Positions 1 to 6,998 of a DNA stretch of 14,885 nucleotides are shown here, piece by piece. The stretch is taken from the NCBI GenBank assembly GCA_029858545.1, contig JAOUFA010000042.1:1-14885 (forward strand). The letters are read 5' to 3'. Under the pieces are notes generated by a model that was not told the DNA's origin, did not search any database, and saw nothing but the letters and a program-made list of their open reading frames with translations. Position 1 is the stretch's first letter; each line of letters starts with the position of its first letter. Position numbers and translations under genes: made by a program. The stretch comes from Betaproteobacteria bacterium. GTDB taxonomy: Bacteria > Pseudomonadota > Gammaproteobacteria > Burkholderiales > SG8-39.

Positions 1-1602
1 GACGGCAGTGCCAATGCCGCCGGTACTGACCCGCACGCGGTGCTCACCGGGCGCCACGGCAATGCGCCGAATGCGGATCATGTGGGGCAGCGTTATCCAG
101 CCGCGCGTTTCCGCCGCGCTGGTGGCTGCGGTGCCAATCTTGCCCACCAGGCTCAGCAGACCGGCATTGCTTCCGCCGATCGTCTGCGCGGTCTGCTCCG
201 TCAACAGGTTCTTCAGCAGTTCCCGGCCCATCGCGTTATTCAATTCGTCGCCGGCCGTGAGCAGCAGTTCCTGCAGGGCCAGCTGGGCCACCGACTCCGC
301 GTTGACCATCGGCAGCGCGGCGCCGCCATCGACCGACACCTCGGAGGCGCCATAACCAGCCTTGACGTCGCGCGCATCGTAATAGGGGATCGTCACCCGT
401 ATGCCCAGGTCGCCGATCGCCCGGATGAGCTTGAGGCTCTCGGCCGTCCTCCACAGCGGTCCCAGACCGACCGTTTTTTCGTTGAACGCCGCGAAACGTC
501 CCTGGCTGAAATCCTGCACCTTGCCGAGAAAACCGAGCAGCCCCTTGTCCGCGTACATCGCATAGAACCAGTTCCATTTCGCGATTTCCTCTTCGCGTGT
601 CCCGGTGATGACCGGCCGCAGGATCCACTGGTGCGTGCGGTCATTCTTGGTCAGGTGAAGACTCATCTCGTTGCGGCGCGGGACCATGCCGACCTCGTTG
701 ATCACCACGATCTGCGCCGGGTTCCTGCCGAAGGACGCCAGCTCGCCGCGCTTTGCCGCGGTGAGCTTTTTCGCCGCCATGTCGTTCACCTCGCCCGACG
801 AGTAACCCGCTGCCCGCATCATGCGCAGCGTATCGAACCACGCCTGCTCGGTGAAACCGCCACCGAGGTGATATTGCTTCGCGTAGCCCTTTTCCAGCAA
901 CTCGGCCGCCTTCTGGTAGGAAATCCGCGCGTCGTCCCATTCGCGGTTCTGCTCGAAGGCCACCCCGGCGAGGTAGCGCACGAACGCATCCTCGCGGTAG
1001 ACGACCCAGTCCTTGTCGACGACATTGCCCTGAAACACCTTCGAGAAGATGTCCTTCAACTTGGTGAAGGTCTTGGCCTTGTTATCCTCGAGATCCTTGT
1101 AGTTGCCCTTGGCATTCGCGATCGCGCCGAGCAGGCTGTCGACCTTGCGCGCCTCGACGCGGGCGTTTTCCAGGTTGTCGACCTTCTTTGCCGGATCCGC
1201 CGCAGCCAGCATCGTGTAGTTGACCGCCTTGTAGTAGTGGATGAACACACGCTCGAAATCCGCGCCGCCATAGGCGGCATTGCGCGGGTTGGTCAGCGCG
1301 GCGAGCGCCGCCCCGCTCACGCTCGTGGTAAAGAGGTTTTCAGCGATCCTCTCGGCCTGGTCCAGATGCCGGTTGCTCGCCTGAAAATCGCCGTCGAGCC
1401 CGGTCAGCAGGCCGAGTTCCATGTGATAGAGCAGGCGGTCGTCGCCCTCGGGCTTGAGGCTCTTTTCCACCGCCGCGATCGCCCCTTTGTTATCGCCCGC
1501 CGACATGCGCTCCAGCGCGACGCGATTGCCCTCGCTATAGGTCGCGCAACCCGAGGCCGCCAGCACCGCCGCCAGCACCAGAAAACGGAACTTCGACCGC
1601 AT
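1..1602 (-). CDS. COG3014-like lipoprotein, 3' end cut by window edge
   Basis: The minus strand is open without a stop from the ATG at 1602 to the left edge (534 codons), so the C-terminus lies outside the window. The start is supported by a GGAGGAG ribosome binding site at 1608-1614, five bases upstream. The N-terminus is a short basic, hydrophobic lipoprotein signal ending in A-S-G-C, with Cys19 as the likely lipidated residue, so the protein should be membrane anchored in the periplasm. Residues about 30-90 look like TPR-type helices (GAIAAVEKSL; FQASNRHLDQAERI). The rest is a mixed region with conserved-looking blocks such as AAYGGADFERVFIHYYKA. The overall pattern matches uncharacterised COG3014-type lipoproteins, which in other proteobacteria often sit beside LpoB-like and DUF799 lipoprotein genes. 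Those would lie downstream, off the left edge. The biochemical function is unknown. Family assignment is from remembered pattern only. Confidence 0.85.
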   Translation of the reverse strand, partial: MRSKFRFLVLAAVLAASGCATYSEGNRVALERMSAGDNKGAIAAVEKSLKPEGDDRLLYHMELGLLTGLDGDFQASNRHLDQAERIAENLFTTSVSGAALAALTNPRNAAYGGADFERVFIHYYKAVNYTMLAAADPAKKVDNLENARVEARKVDSLLGAIANAKGNYKDLEDNKAKTFTKLKDIFSKVFQGNVVDKDWVVYREDAFVRYLAGVAFEQNREWDDARISYQKAAELLEKGYAKQYHLGGGFTEQAWFDTLRMMRAAGYSSGEVNDMAAKKLTAAKRGELASFGRNPAQIVVINEVGMVPRRNEMSLHLTKNDRTHQWILRPVITGTREEEIAKWNWFYAMYADKGLLGFLGKVQDFSQGRFAAFNEKTVGLGPLWRTAESLKLIRAIGDLGIRVTIPYYDARDVKAGYGASEVSVDGGAALPMVNAESVAQLALQELLLTAGDELNNAMGRELLKNLLTEQTAQTIGGSNAGLLSLVGKIGTAATSAAETRGWITLPHMIRIRRIAVAPGEHRVRVSTGGIGTAV

Positions 1603-1909
1603 GATTACTCCTCCCCGCAGAAATTCGTTCACAAAGATAAACCGATCGACGCAACGACCCGGTGGACTTTCGCGGCTTTGAAGAACGACGACCAAATGCA
1701 AGTTCCGAAACTGAAAGGGCGCGGCGTATTTTTATCAGTCTAGCCCATAAAAGGAATCCTTGGCACGCGCCGCCCCCCTTCCCGGAGCGATGCGGCCGGC
1801 GCCGCCCGATCCGCGATGCAATCGGCGGAAACTTTTTGAAAACAGTGACTTTGTTGCTTCCCCAGAGCAGGACTGGAGTGCTGCGCACGCCACCCCGGCG
1901 GCACGCGGA
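1603..1909. other. Intergenic leader upstream of the lipoprotein gene
   Basis: These 307 bases separate two minus-strand genes. Apart from the strong ribosome binding site at 1608-1614, I see no gene, tRNA or convincing terminator. The part nearest the lipoprotein gene (about 1620-1745) and a patch near 1829-1858 are noticeably richer in A and T than the rest of the window, which fits a promoter region. I could not find a well-spaced -35/-10 pair that I trust. Short frames across it are not supported by a start site or a family match. Confidence 0.5.
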
Positions 1910-2299
1910 TCATCGCCCGCCCGATCCTCCGGCCTGATGCTTGAGCAGGGCGGCGCGCAGAACCTCGCCGGCAAGATTGATCGCCGGAAGGCCGCGAAAC
2001 AGGAATGCGATTCCCGCGGCCGCGTGCAATTCCTCGGCACTCGCGCCGGCACGCAATGCCGCCAGCGCGTGGTTCTCCGCCGCCTGCGAAAGATTGACGA
2101 GCAGGATCCCGAAAGCGATCAACTGCGAGGTCTTCAGGTCCAGCGCCTGCGGCGCGACGAGCTGCGCGCGTAGCGCCTCGATCGCCGTGGTGGCGGCGGC
2201 ATCGATCTCCATCCCAAGTCCGATACGCTCGCGAACGCGCGCCGGCATGAATCCGAGCAGGTCGCGGTAGGGCTTTTCGAGATCCAGCAGACTTTCCAT
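1910..2299 (-). CDS. Carboxymuconolactone decarboxylase-like (AhpD-fold) protein
   Basis: This predicts a 129-residue, mostly helical protein. The segment from about residue 74 to 110 has the CMD/AhpD signature: E-N-H-A-L-A-A-L-R-A-G-A-S-A-E-E-L, then a helix ending in F-R-G-L-P-A. Family members act on cyclic lactones or as peroxide-reducing AhpD proteins. The AhpD redox pair CxxC is absent here (no cysteine at all), so peroxidase activity of the AhpD type is unlikely. The ATG at 2299 was chosen because GGAG lies seven bases upstream and the domain begins soon after; longer in-frame extensions are low-complexity arginine/alanine sequence. It is divergent from the phosphodiesterase gene at 2437. 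The substrate is unknown. Confidence 0.8.
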   Translation of the reverse strand: MESLLDLEKPYRDLLGFMPARVRERIGLGMEIDAAATTAIEALRAQLVAPQALDLKTSQLIAFGILLVNLSQAAENHALAALRAGASAEELHAAAGIAFLFRGLPAINLAGEVLRAALLKHQAGGSGGR

Positions 2300-2327
2300 G
2301 CGCCGTCTCCGTAGTGAGTGAACCGCG

Positions 2328-2356
2328 AGGATAGCAACCGGGGCAAATACCGTCAT
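2328..2356 (-). promoter_or_regulatory. Candidate sigma70 promoter for the CMD-like gene
   Basis: Reading the minus strand, ATGACG (2351-2356) and TATCCT (2328-2333) are separated by exactly 17 bases. Each matches the sigma70 consensus at four of six positions. Transcription would start near 2321, leaving a leader of about 22 bases that holds the GGAG ribosome binding site. Seen by eye only. Confidence 0.4.
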
Positions 2357-2419
2357 GCCGGGTACCAGGCCGGTCGGCGCGCAGACCGCGCGCGGGACTC
2401 GCCGCGGGCGAAACGCTCC

Positions 2420-2425
2420 TAGAAT
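2420..2425 (+). promoter_or_regulatory. Candidate -10 element of the phosphodiesterase gene
   Basis: TAGAAT matches the sigma70 -10 consensus at five of six positions, and it stands out in a very GC-rich stretch. It ends only 11 bases before the ATG at 2437. No good -35 hexamer is visible 16-18 bases upstream, and no ribosome binding site lies between it and the start. If used, the message would be almost leaderless. Confidence 0.35.
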
Positions 2426-2436
2426 ATCGCCTGCCC

Positions 2437-3363
2437 ATGAGCACCGGTCGCGTTTCTCGGCGTATCGCCTTCGCCCTGCTTGCCGCCGCGGCGATGCTTG
2501 CGGGTGGCTATCTGGCGCTGCGTGGCGCGGCGCGCCCTGCGCTGGCGCACCCCTGGTTCGCGCCGCGCGCGGGCGAGCACCGGCCGCTCGTGTTCGCGCA
2601 CCAGGGTGGCGCATGGCTGCGCCCAGCGAATACCCTCGCCGCCTTCCGCCGCGCGGTGGAACTGGGTGCCGACGTGATAGACACCGATCTGCGCATGACG
2701 CGCGACGGCGTGCTCGTGCTGCTGCACGACGCGCGCGTCGAGGCCAGCACCGACGGCGCGGGTGCGGTCGCAGAACTGAATCTCGCTCAAATCAAGCGGC
2801 TCGATGCCGGCTACCGTTTTTCAACGGACGGCGGGGCAACCACGCCCTGGCGCGGCAAGGGGCTCGAAGTCCCGACCCTCGATGAGGCGCTCGCGGCCTT
2901 TCCCGACCGGCGCTTCGGTATCGAGATCAAGGACGGCGAGCCGCTCGCCATGGCGCGCAGCTTGTGCGCGACACTGCGCCGTCACAACGCAGCACTGCAG
3001 GTGCTGGCGAGCAGTTTCTCGCAGGCACACATCGATGCCCTGCGCGCGAGCTGCCCCGAGGTCGCGACGTCGGCCAGCGCCACCGAAACGCGCAATTTCT
3101 ATTTGCTGAATGCGCTCGGCCTCGCCGCGCTCGCCAGTCCGGCGTATCAATCCCTCCAGGTGCCGCCGCGCTTCGGCGCGCTGACGATGGCGAGCGCCGG
3201 TTTCCTCGCCGGCGCCCATGCGCGCGGCATCGCGGTGCAGTACTGGACCGTCAACGACGAAGCCGACCTCCGCACGCTGATTCGCCTCGGAGCCGACGGA
3301 ATCAACAGCGACACCCCCGACCGGGTGCTCGGGCTGTTGAAACAATCCCCGCGCAGTCCCTAG
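2437..3363 (+). CDS. Glycerophosphodiester phosphodiesterase, membrane-anchored
   Basis: This predicts 308 residues: an N-terminal hydrophobic segment at about 10-30 (uncleaved anchor or signal), then a complete GDPD TIM barrel. Such enzymes hydrolyse glycerophosphodiesters to glycerol 3-phosphate and an alcohol. Likely catalytic and metal residues are present: His55 (HQGG), Asp82 and Asp84 (IDTD), His97-Asp98 (LLHD), Glu163 and Lys165 (GIEIK), and Trp270 in QYWTVND, followed by GADGINSDTPD. Two family positions are altered: the Arg after the first His is Gln56, and the usual P-E-N-T is P-A-N-T (63-66). The first residue of the E-x-D pair is Asp. The anchored catalytic domain would face the periplasm. 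The start lacks a Shine-Dalgarno sequence, but it fits the hydrophobic N-terminus. A stand-alone CNB gene follows on the same strand after about 120 bases. Confidence 0.9.
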   Translation: MSTGRVSRRIAFALLAAAAMLAGGYLALRGAARPALAHPWFAPRAGEHRPLVFAHQGGAWLRPANTLAAFRRAVELGADVIDTDLRMTRDGVLVLLHDARVEASTDGAGAVAELNLAQIKRLDAGYRFSTDGGATTPWRGKGLEVPTLDEALAAFPDRRFGIEIKDGEPLAMARSLCATLRRHNAALQVLASSFSQAHIDALRASCPEVATSASATETRNFYLLNALGLAALASPAYQSLQVPPRFGALTMASAGFLAGAHARGIAVQYWTVNDEADLRTLIRLGADGINSDTPDRVLGLLKQSPRSP

Positions 3364-3378
3364 CAAGGCGCCGGCGCG

Positions 3379-3391
3379 GTGGCAATGCCAC
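3379..3391. repeat. Short inverted repeat between phosphodiesterase and CNB genes
   Basis: GTGGCA and TGCCAC flank a single central A. It lies just behind the phosphodiesterase stop codon and next to a second palindrome (GCGCCGGCGC, 3368-3377). It could be an operator or part of a weak terminator; there is no T-run. Confidence 0.25.
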
Positions 3392-3483
3392 GCGAGGCCC
3401 TCAATTCCCCTCGTCACGCGCCGATATACAGACAAAAGCGCCCATTTCGACAACCCGCCGGAGCCGCCCGCCGATCCCTCGCC

Positions 3484-3996
3484 ATGTCCGACCTCACCGC
3501 AACGCGTACCTCCATGCACCTGATCGGGTCCGGGGCCGCCTTTCGCGCGGAACTGCTCTCGATGCTCGAGGGTATCGAACTGCTGACCGATCTGGCATGG
3601 CGTGAAATCGAGTTGCTCGCCCCCTATCTCGAGGCCTACGAGGCCGCGGCGGGTTGCGAGATCTTTCGCGAGGGCGATCCCGGGCACACGCTGTGCCTGC
3701 TGGTGCGCGGACGCATCCGCATCAGCAAGGAGGGCGACCGGCAGTCCACCGAAGTGGCGACCGAATCGCGGGGACGATCGATCGGCGAGATGGCGCTCAT
3801 CGACGGCGAGCCACGTTCGGCCAGTTGCACGGCGCTCGAGCCCTCGACGCTGCTGGTGATGACGAGCGGGCGTTTCGCCGACCTGATGGACAAGCGCCCC
3901 GCGCTCGCGAACAAGCTGCTGCTGCGTATCGCCCGGCTGATGAGCCGGCGGCTGCGCATCGCGAGCGGCCGGCTTGCCGACCTGCTCGACGCCTGA
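3484..3996 (+). CDS. Stand-alone cyclic-nucleotide-binding (CNB) domain protein
   Basis: This predicts 170 residues with one CNB domain of the CRP/FNR type at about 30-150. The phosphate-binding cassette is textbook: G-E-M-A-L-I-D-G-E-P-R-S-A-S at 101-114, with Glu102 and Arg111 as the expected ligand contacts. It ends with a basic helix rich in Leu and Arg. CRP-like regulators continue into a helix-turn-helix of some 70 residues; here the stop comes directly after the CNB fold, so there is no DNA-binding domain. It may be a ligand-sensing adaptor. The start is uncertain: no candidate has a good ribosome binding site. The ATG at 3484 keeps a natural N-terminus; 3379 (through an inverted repeat) and 3514 are alternatives. 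Its 3' end faces the DoxX gene with only three bases between the stop codons. Confidence 0.85.
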   Translation: MSDLTATRTSMHLIGSGAAFRAELLSMLEGIELLTDLAWREIELLAPYLEAYEAAAGCEIFREGDPGHTLCLLVRGRIRISKEGDRQSTEVATESRGRSIGEMALIDGEPRSASCTALEPSTLLVMTSGRFADLMDKRPALANKLLLRIARLMSRRLRIASGRLADLLDA

Positions 3997-4006
3997 CCGT
4001 CAGGCG
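3990..4006. terminator. Hairpin spanning two convergent stop codons
   Basis: CGCCTGA and TCAGGCG form a perfect seven-base inverted repeat around CCG. The left arm contains the TGA of the CNB gene and the right arm contains the stop of the DoxX gene. A bidirectional transcription-end hairpin is possible, but there is no T-run on either side and the loop is only three bases, so the terminator role is weakly supported. Confidence 0.3.
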
Positions 4007-4407
4007 CGCAGCAACCAGGCCGGACGCGTCGGATCGAGCAGAATCAGAATAATCAATCCGCCGAGGATCGAGATATTCTTGAACACCATCACGTATTGCA
4101 GAAAATCGATCTTGCCCTCCGGGGTAATCACCTTGCCGTGATACAGCACGGTCGCGGGAAAGAGAAACACGATCCACGCCAGGCACGCCAGCCAGACGTA
4201 AAAATTCGCGATCAACATCGCCGATCCGCCGAGTTCGAGCGCCACCACCACCGGCAGGACCAGCCGCGGAAACGGGATGCCGAAATGCCCGCCCATTTCC
4301 TCGGCGGTCTTTTCGAAATGCGTCGCCTTGTAGAGCCCCGCGCCGAACCAGATGCCACTGGTGCAGATTCGCGCGACCAGGAAGGCGATGGACTCGATTC
4401 CTGTCAT
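4000..4407 (-). CDS. DoxX family membrane protein
   Basis: This predicts 135 residues with four hydrophobic segments at about 5-23, 48-68, 70-88 and 108-127, the usual size and topology of DoxX proteins. The motif A-G-L-Y-K-A-T-H-F near the first helix is the DoxX-type G-x-x-K region. The family consists of small inner-membrane proteins; some are quinone or thiosulfate oxidation subunits, but most members have no known role. The ATG at 4407 is preceded by a purine-rich GAGGGGG, so longer starts are not needed. It lies 94 bases downstream of the exported serine-hydrolase-like gene on the same strand. A candidate promoter of its own lies in that gap. Confidence 0.85.
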   Translation of the reverse strand: MTGIESIAFLVARICTSGIWFGAGLYKATHFEKTAEEMGGHFGIPFPRLVLPVVVALELGGSAMLIANFYVWLACLAWIVFLFPATVLYHGKVITPEGKIDFLQYVMVFKNISILGGLIILILLDPTRPAWLLRA

Positions 4408-4447
4408 TATTTTCCCCCTCGCGTGGTTGTCGGATTCCCGCGCTGCA

Positions 4448-4476
4448 ATGGTAGTCCGCCTGAGGGCGGGAAGCAA
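4448..4476 (-). promoter_or_regulatory. Candidate DoxX promoter with inverted repeat in its spacer
   Basis: Reading the minus strand, TTGCTT (4471-4476) and TACCAT (4448-4453) are 17 bases apart. The spacer contains the inverted repeat CCGCC-TGAG-GGCGG (4456-4469). That placement is typical of an operator where a repressor or activator dimer overlaps the promoter. The same repeat could instead be a weak end-of-transcript hairpin for the gene upstream, but no T-run follows it. Hexamer matches are only three and four of six. Confidence 0.35.
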
Positions 4477-4501
4477 AGTCCCGATCGGAACGGTGTGCGT
4501 C

Positions 4502-5830
4502 TCAATCCGATAACGACTGCTGCACGATCTGCTTGACGAGCTTGCGCAGTTCCACGCCTCGTGCGCGCGGCGCATGGGTGAGCATCACCACTGCGAGCTG
4601 GCGCCTGGGATCGACCCAGAAAAAGCTGCCCGCCTCGCCCACCCACATCAATTCGCCCGCCGAGCCCGGCACGCCGGCGATGGTGTCGGCCTTGCGCACC
4701 GCGAGGCCGAGGCCGTAGGTATAGCCCGGCACGCCGAGCATCAATTCGCCGGGCGGCACCGGTTGCAGGATACCGGCGCCGAGTTGGTCCGAGGCCATCA
4801 GCTGCACGGTCTCGCGACGCAGGATGCGCGTGGTGTCCTTTTCTTCTTCGAGCGTACCGCCACCCAGGAGCATCTGGCAAAAGCGCAGGTAATCGCCCGC
4901 GGTCGAAATGCCGCCCATCCCCGCCGAGACGATGGTCGGTTCTTCATTGGTCACGTCGAACGTCTGGTACGGCCGCCCGGTGGCCGAATCGACCTCGAGC
5001 GGCTCGGCGATGCGCCCCTGCTTGCGCCTTTGCACCCAGAACGCCGTGTCCTTCATCTTCAGCGGCCCGAAAACGCGGTCTTCCATGAATTCCGCCAGAC
5101 GCTTCTTCGACACCGCCTCGATCACGCGGCCGAGCACTTCGCTCGACAACCCCGGGCTCCAGGTGCTCCCGGGCGGGTAGGCCAGCGGCAGGTTGGCGAG
5201 GCGCAGCGTCTGCTCGGCAGCGGTCATCGCGCCGAGCGCGTAGCCGACGTCCTTGACGTACAGACCCGCCTGTTCGTACGAATCCTTCACAACCTGGTTG
5301 TCGGTGCTCTCGCCGTACACCATGCCTGAGGTCTGGCGCAGGAGATCGAGCACGGTGATCGGCCGTTCGGCGGGTAGCGTCTCATAGCTGACCGCGCCAT
5401 TCGCGGCCTGCCACGCGACGCTGACGGTCATCGACCCGAACTCCGGAAGATACCTGCCGACCGGGTCGGCAAGACGCAGCTTGCCGTCCTCAACGAGCTT
5501 GAGCGCGCCCACCGTCACCAGCGGCACGGTCATCGAATACAGCCTGAACAGCGTATCCTCGTAAAGCCGGCCCGTGGCGTCCTGCATGCCGACCGCGAGC
5601 TGATACACGAACTTGCCGCGCCGCGCGATCAGCAGCACCGCGCCGCGCATGTATCCCGAGCGAACTTCCTTGTTGAACAGGTTGCCGAGCGCCGCGAGCC
5701 GCTTGGGCGAGATGCCCACCTGCTCGGGCGTCGCCTCCTCCAGCGGATCGATCTTCAACGCATGCGCCGACGCGCAACCCAGCATCGCGAGCCCGAGCAG
5801 TACCGCCCGCCCCACTGTCGCACCCTTCAT
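4502..5830 (-). CDS. Exported beta-lactamase-fold (serine hydrolase family) protein, likely inactive
   Basis: This predicts 442 residues, the full length of class C beta-lactamase/EstB-type hydrolases (COG1680). A Sec signal peptide covers residues 1-24 (cleavage after A-H-A; a lipobox-like L-G-C at 17-19 is the alternative). The start has an excellent ribosome binding site (GAGGAGGT). Family landmarks are clear: F-R-L-Y-S-M-T at 95-101, LLRQTSGM at 163-170, and FFWVDP at 403-408. The catalytic motifs are broken, however. The SxxK motif reads S99-M-T-V102 (codon GTG, not lysine). The Tyr motif (usually W-x-Y-S) reads W224-S-P-G. The third motif W-G-G reads W396-V-G. Hydrolysis by the family mechanism is therefore unlikely. 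A periplasmic ligand-binding or pseudoenzyme role is an inference. DUF1993 lies upstream (79-base gap) and DoxX downstream. Confidence 0.85.
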   Translation of the reverse strand: MKGATVGRAVLLGLAMLGCASAHALKIDPLEEATPEQVGISPKRLAALGNLFNKEVRSGYMRGAVLLIARRGKFVYQLAVGMQDATGRLYEDTLFRLYSMTVPLVTVGALKLVEDGKLRLADPVGRYLPEFGSMTVSVAWQAANGAVSYETLPAERPITVLDLLRQTSGMVYGESTDNQVVKDSYEQAGLYVKDVGYALGAMTAAEQTLRLANLPLAYPPGSTWSPGLSSEVLGRVIEAVSKKRLAEFMEDRVFGPLKMKDTAFWVQRRKQGRIAEPLEVDSATGRPYQTFDVTNEEPTIVSAGMGGISTAGDYLRFCQMLLGGGTLEEEKDTTRILRRETVQLMASDQLGAGILQPVPPGELMLGVPGYTYGLGLAVRKADTIAGVPGSAGELMWVGEAGSFFWVDPRRQLAVVMLTHAPRARGVELRKLVKQIVQQSLSD

Positions 5831-5909
5831 CAGACCTCCTCGTCACGACACGCGCTTCCGGCGTGCTGCGCGGATCCCGATCGCCGACCGCCCGCCACCG
5901 CGAGAGGCC

Positions 5910-6416
5910 TCACGGGTTGCCGATGTAGTCGCGCTTGGCGAGCTCCACCCCGTTGTGGCGCAGGATGTCGTAAGCGGTGGTTACATGAAAATAGAAATTC
6001 GGCTGGGCGAAACCGAGCAGATACTGCATGCCGTTGAATTTCACCTCCCGGCCGCCGAGCTTGAGCACGATCTCCCGTTCCTCGCTGCCATCGATTTGCT
6101 CCGGTTTGAAGCTGCGCACGAAATCGATCGTCCGGGCGATGCGCGCGATCAGTTCGGCGAAGGTCTTCTCGCTGTCGTCGTATTGCGGCACCTCGACCCC
6201 GGCAAGGCGCGCCGCCGCGCCCTTCGCCGTATCGCAGGCGATCTGCACCTGGCGCGACATCGGCAGCATGTCCGGGTACAGGCGCGCCGAAACGAGCACC
6301 AGCGGATCGAACTTTCTCGCTTCCGCGTGCGCCTGGCCCTTGTCGAGCACGGCGGAAAGATTCTTCAGCATATTGGCAAAGCGCGGCGCGCTCGCCTGGT
6401 ACATGGAAATGGTCAT
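5910..6416 (-). CDS. DUF1993 domain protein
   Basis: This predicts 168 residues. The N-terminus M-T-I-S-M-Y-Q-A-S-A-P-R-F-x-x-M-L-x-N-L and the later stretches DMLPMSRQVQIACDTAKG and the C-terminal LRHNGVELAKRDYIG match the DUF1993 family, helical proteins thought to resemble the DinB/YfiT four-helix fold. Their function is unknown. No signal peptide or membrane segment is visible, so it should be cytoplasmic. The ATG at 6416 was preferred to one 30 bases upstream because the conserved N-terminus begins there; the ribosome binding site is a modest GGGGA. It lies between the YbaK-like gene (about 100 bases upstream) and the exported serine-hydrolase-like gene, all on the same strand. Confidence 0.85.
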   Translation of the reverse strand: MTISMYQASAPRFANMLKNLSAVLDKGQAHAEARKFDPLVLVSARLYPDMLPMSRQVQIACDTAKGAAARLAGVEVPQYDDSEKTFAELIARIARTIDFVRSFKPEQIDGSEEREIVLKLGGREVKFNGMQYLLGFAQPNFYFHVTTAYDILRHNGVELAKRDYIGNP

Positions 6417-6518
6417 GCCGGTCCCCGGGTCGCAAAGGCCGGGCATTTTAGCCTGCGCCGACGCCGAGCGCGACGACCTCGCGCGGCGGGCGCCGCGGGG
6501 TCCCCGTCCGGAGCCTGC

Positions 6519-6998
6519 CTAGCGAGGATGACTGATCTGACCGTGCGTGCAGCCGGGCAGCAGCCTGAGAAAGTCCTGCGCCGTCACATGCACCAGGTGC
6601 TCGTGATCGCCGGCTTCGAAATACAGATCGGGTTGCGCCATCAGACGGTCGTCCCAGATCGTCTCGACCCCGTAGGCGGGACCCAGCGGCGGGATCGCGC
6701 CGCGCTCGCAATCGCCAAACGCGCGCGCCGCGTCGTCCTCGGTGGCAAGGTGCACGCTGCATTTCGCGCGCCCGGCGAATTCGGCCAGCGCCACACGATG
6801 TGTCGCCGGCACCACCGCCATCAACAACCGGCGGCTCTCGAGATCGGCGCCGAACAACACCGCTTTCGCGAGGCAGCCCGGATCGATCGCGGACCGATCG
6901 GCGCTGCGCAGGCTCGAGGCAGTGTGCGCGTGGGTGAGAACCTCGAACGCGATGCCCTGTGCGTCGAGATACTTCTGAACGGAAGGGGCGATGGACAT
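6519..6998 (-). CDS. YbaK/EbsC-type aminoacyl-tRNA deacylase
   Basis: This predicts 159 residues spanning one YbaK/ProRS-editing domain. Such free-standing domains hydrolyse mischarged aminoacyl-tRNA (for example Cys- or Ala-tRNAPro) in the cytoplasm. The key lysine is present in L-A-K-A-V-L-F (Lys45). Other landmarks are V-P-A-T-H-R-V at 63-69, C-E-R-G-A-I-P-P-L-G at 97-106 (the family's G-x-x-P-P-x-G loop), V-E-T-I-W-D-D at 111-117, and the C-terminal strand L-V-H-V-T-A-Q-D-F. The ATG at 6998 has GGAGG seven bases upstream, better than the start eight codons earlier. Which amino acid is edited cannot be read from the sequence. It is about 170 bases downstream of the histidine kinase gene on the same strand. 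Confidence 0.88.
   Translation of the reverse strand: MSIAPSVQKYLDAQGIAFEVLTHAHTASSLRSADRSAIDPGCLAKAVLFGADLESRRLLMAVVPATHRVALAEFAGRAKCSVHLATEDDAARAFGDCERGAIPPLGPAYGVETIWDDRLMAQPDLYFEAGDHEHLVHVTAQDFLRLLPGCTHGQISHPR

Noticed and set aside
40..1743. Plus-strand open frame of 567 codons
   Set aside because: It is antisense to the lipoprotein gene, which has a strong ribosome binding site, a lipobox and plausible protein composition. The plus frame is rich in Arg, His and Val with no recognisable domain.
3368..3377. GCGCCGGCGC palindrome as a terminator of the phosphodiesterase gene
   Set aside because: It is short, lacks a T-run, and similar GC-only palindromes recur by chance in this composition (another copy at 14554-14563).
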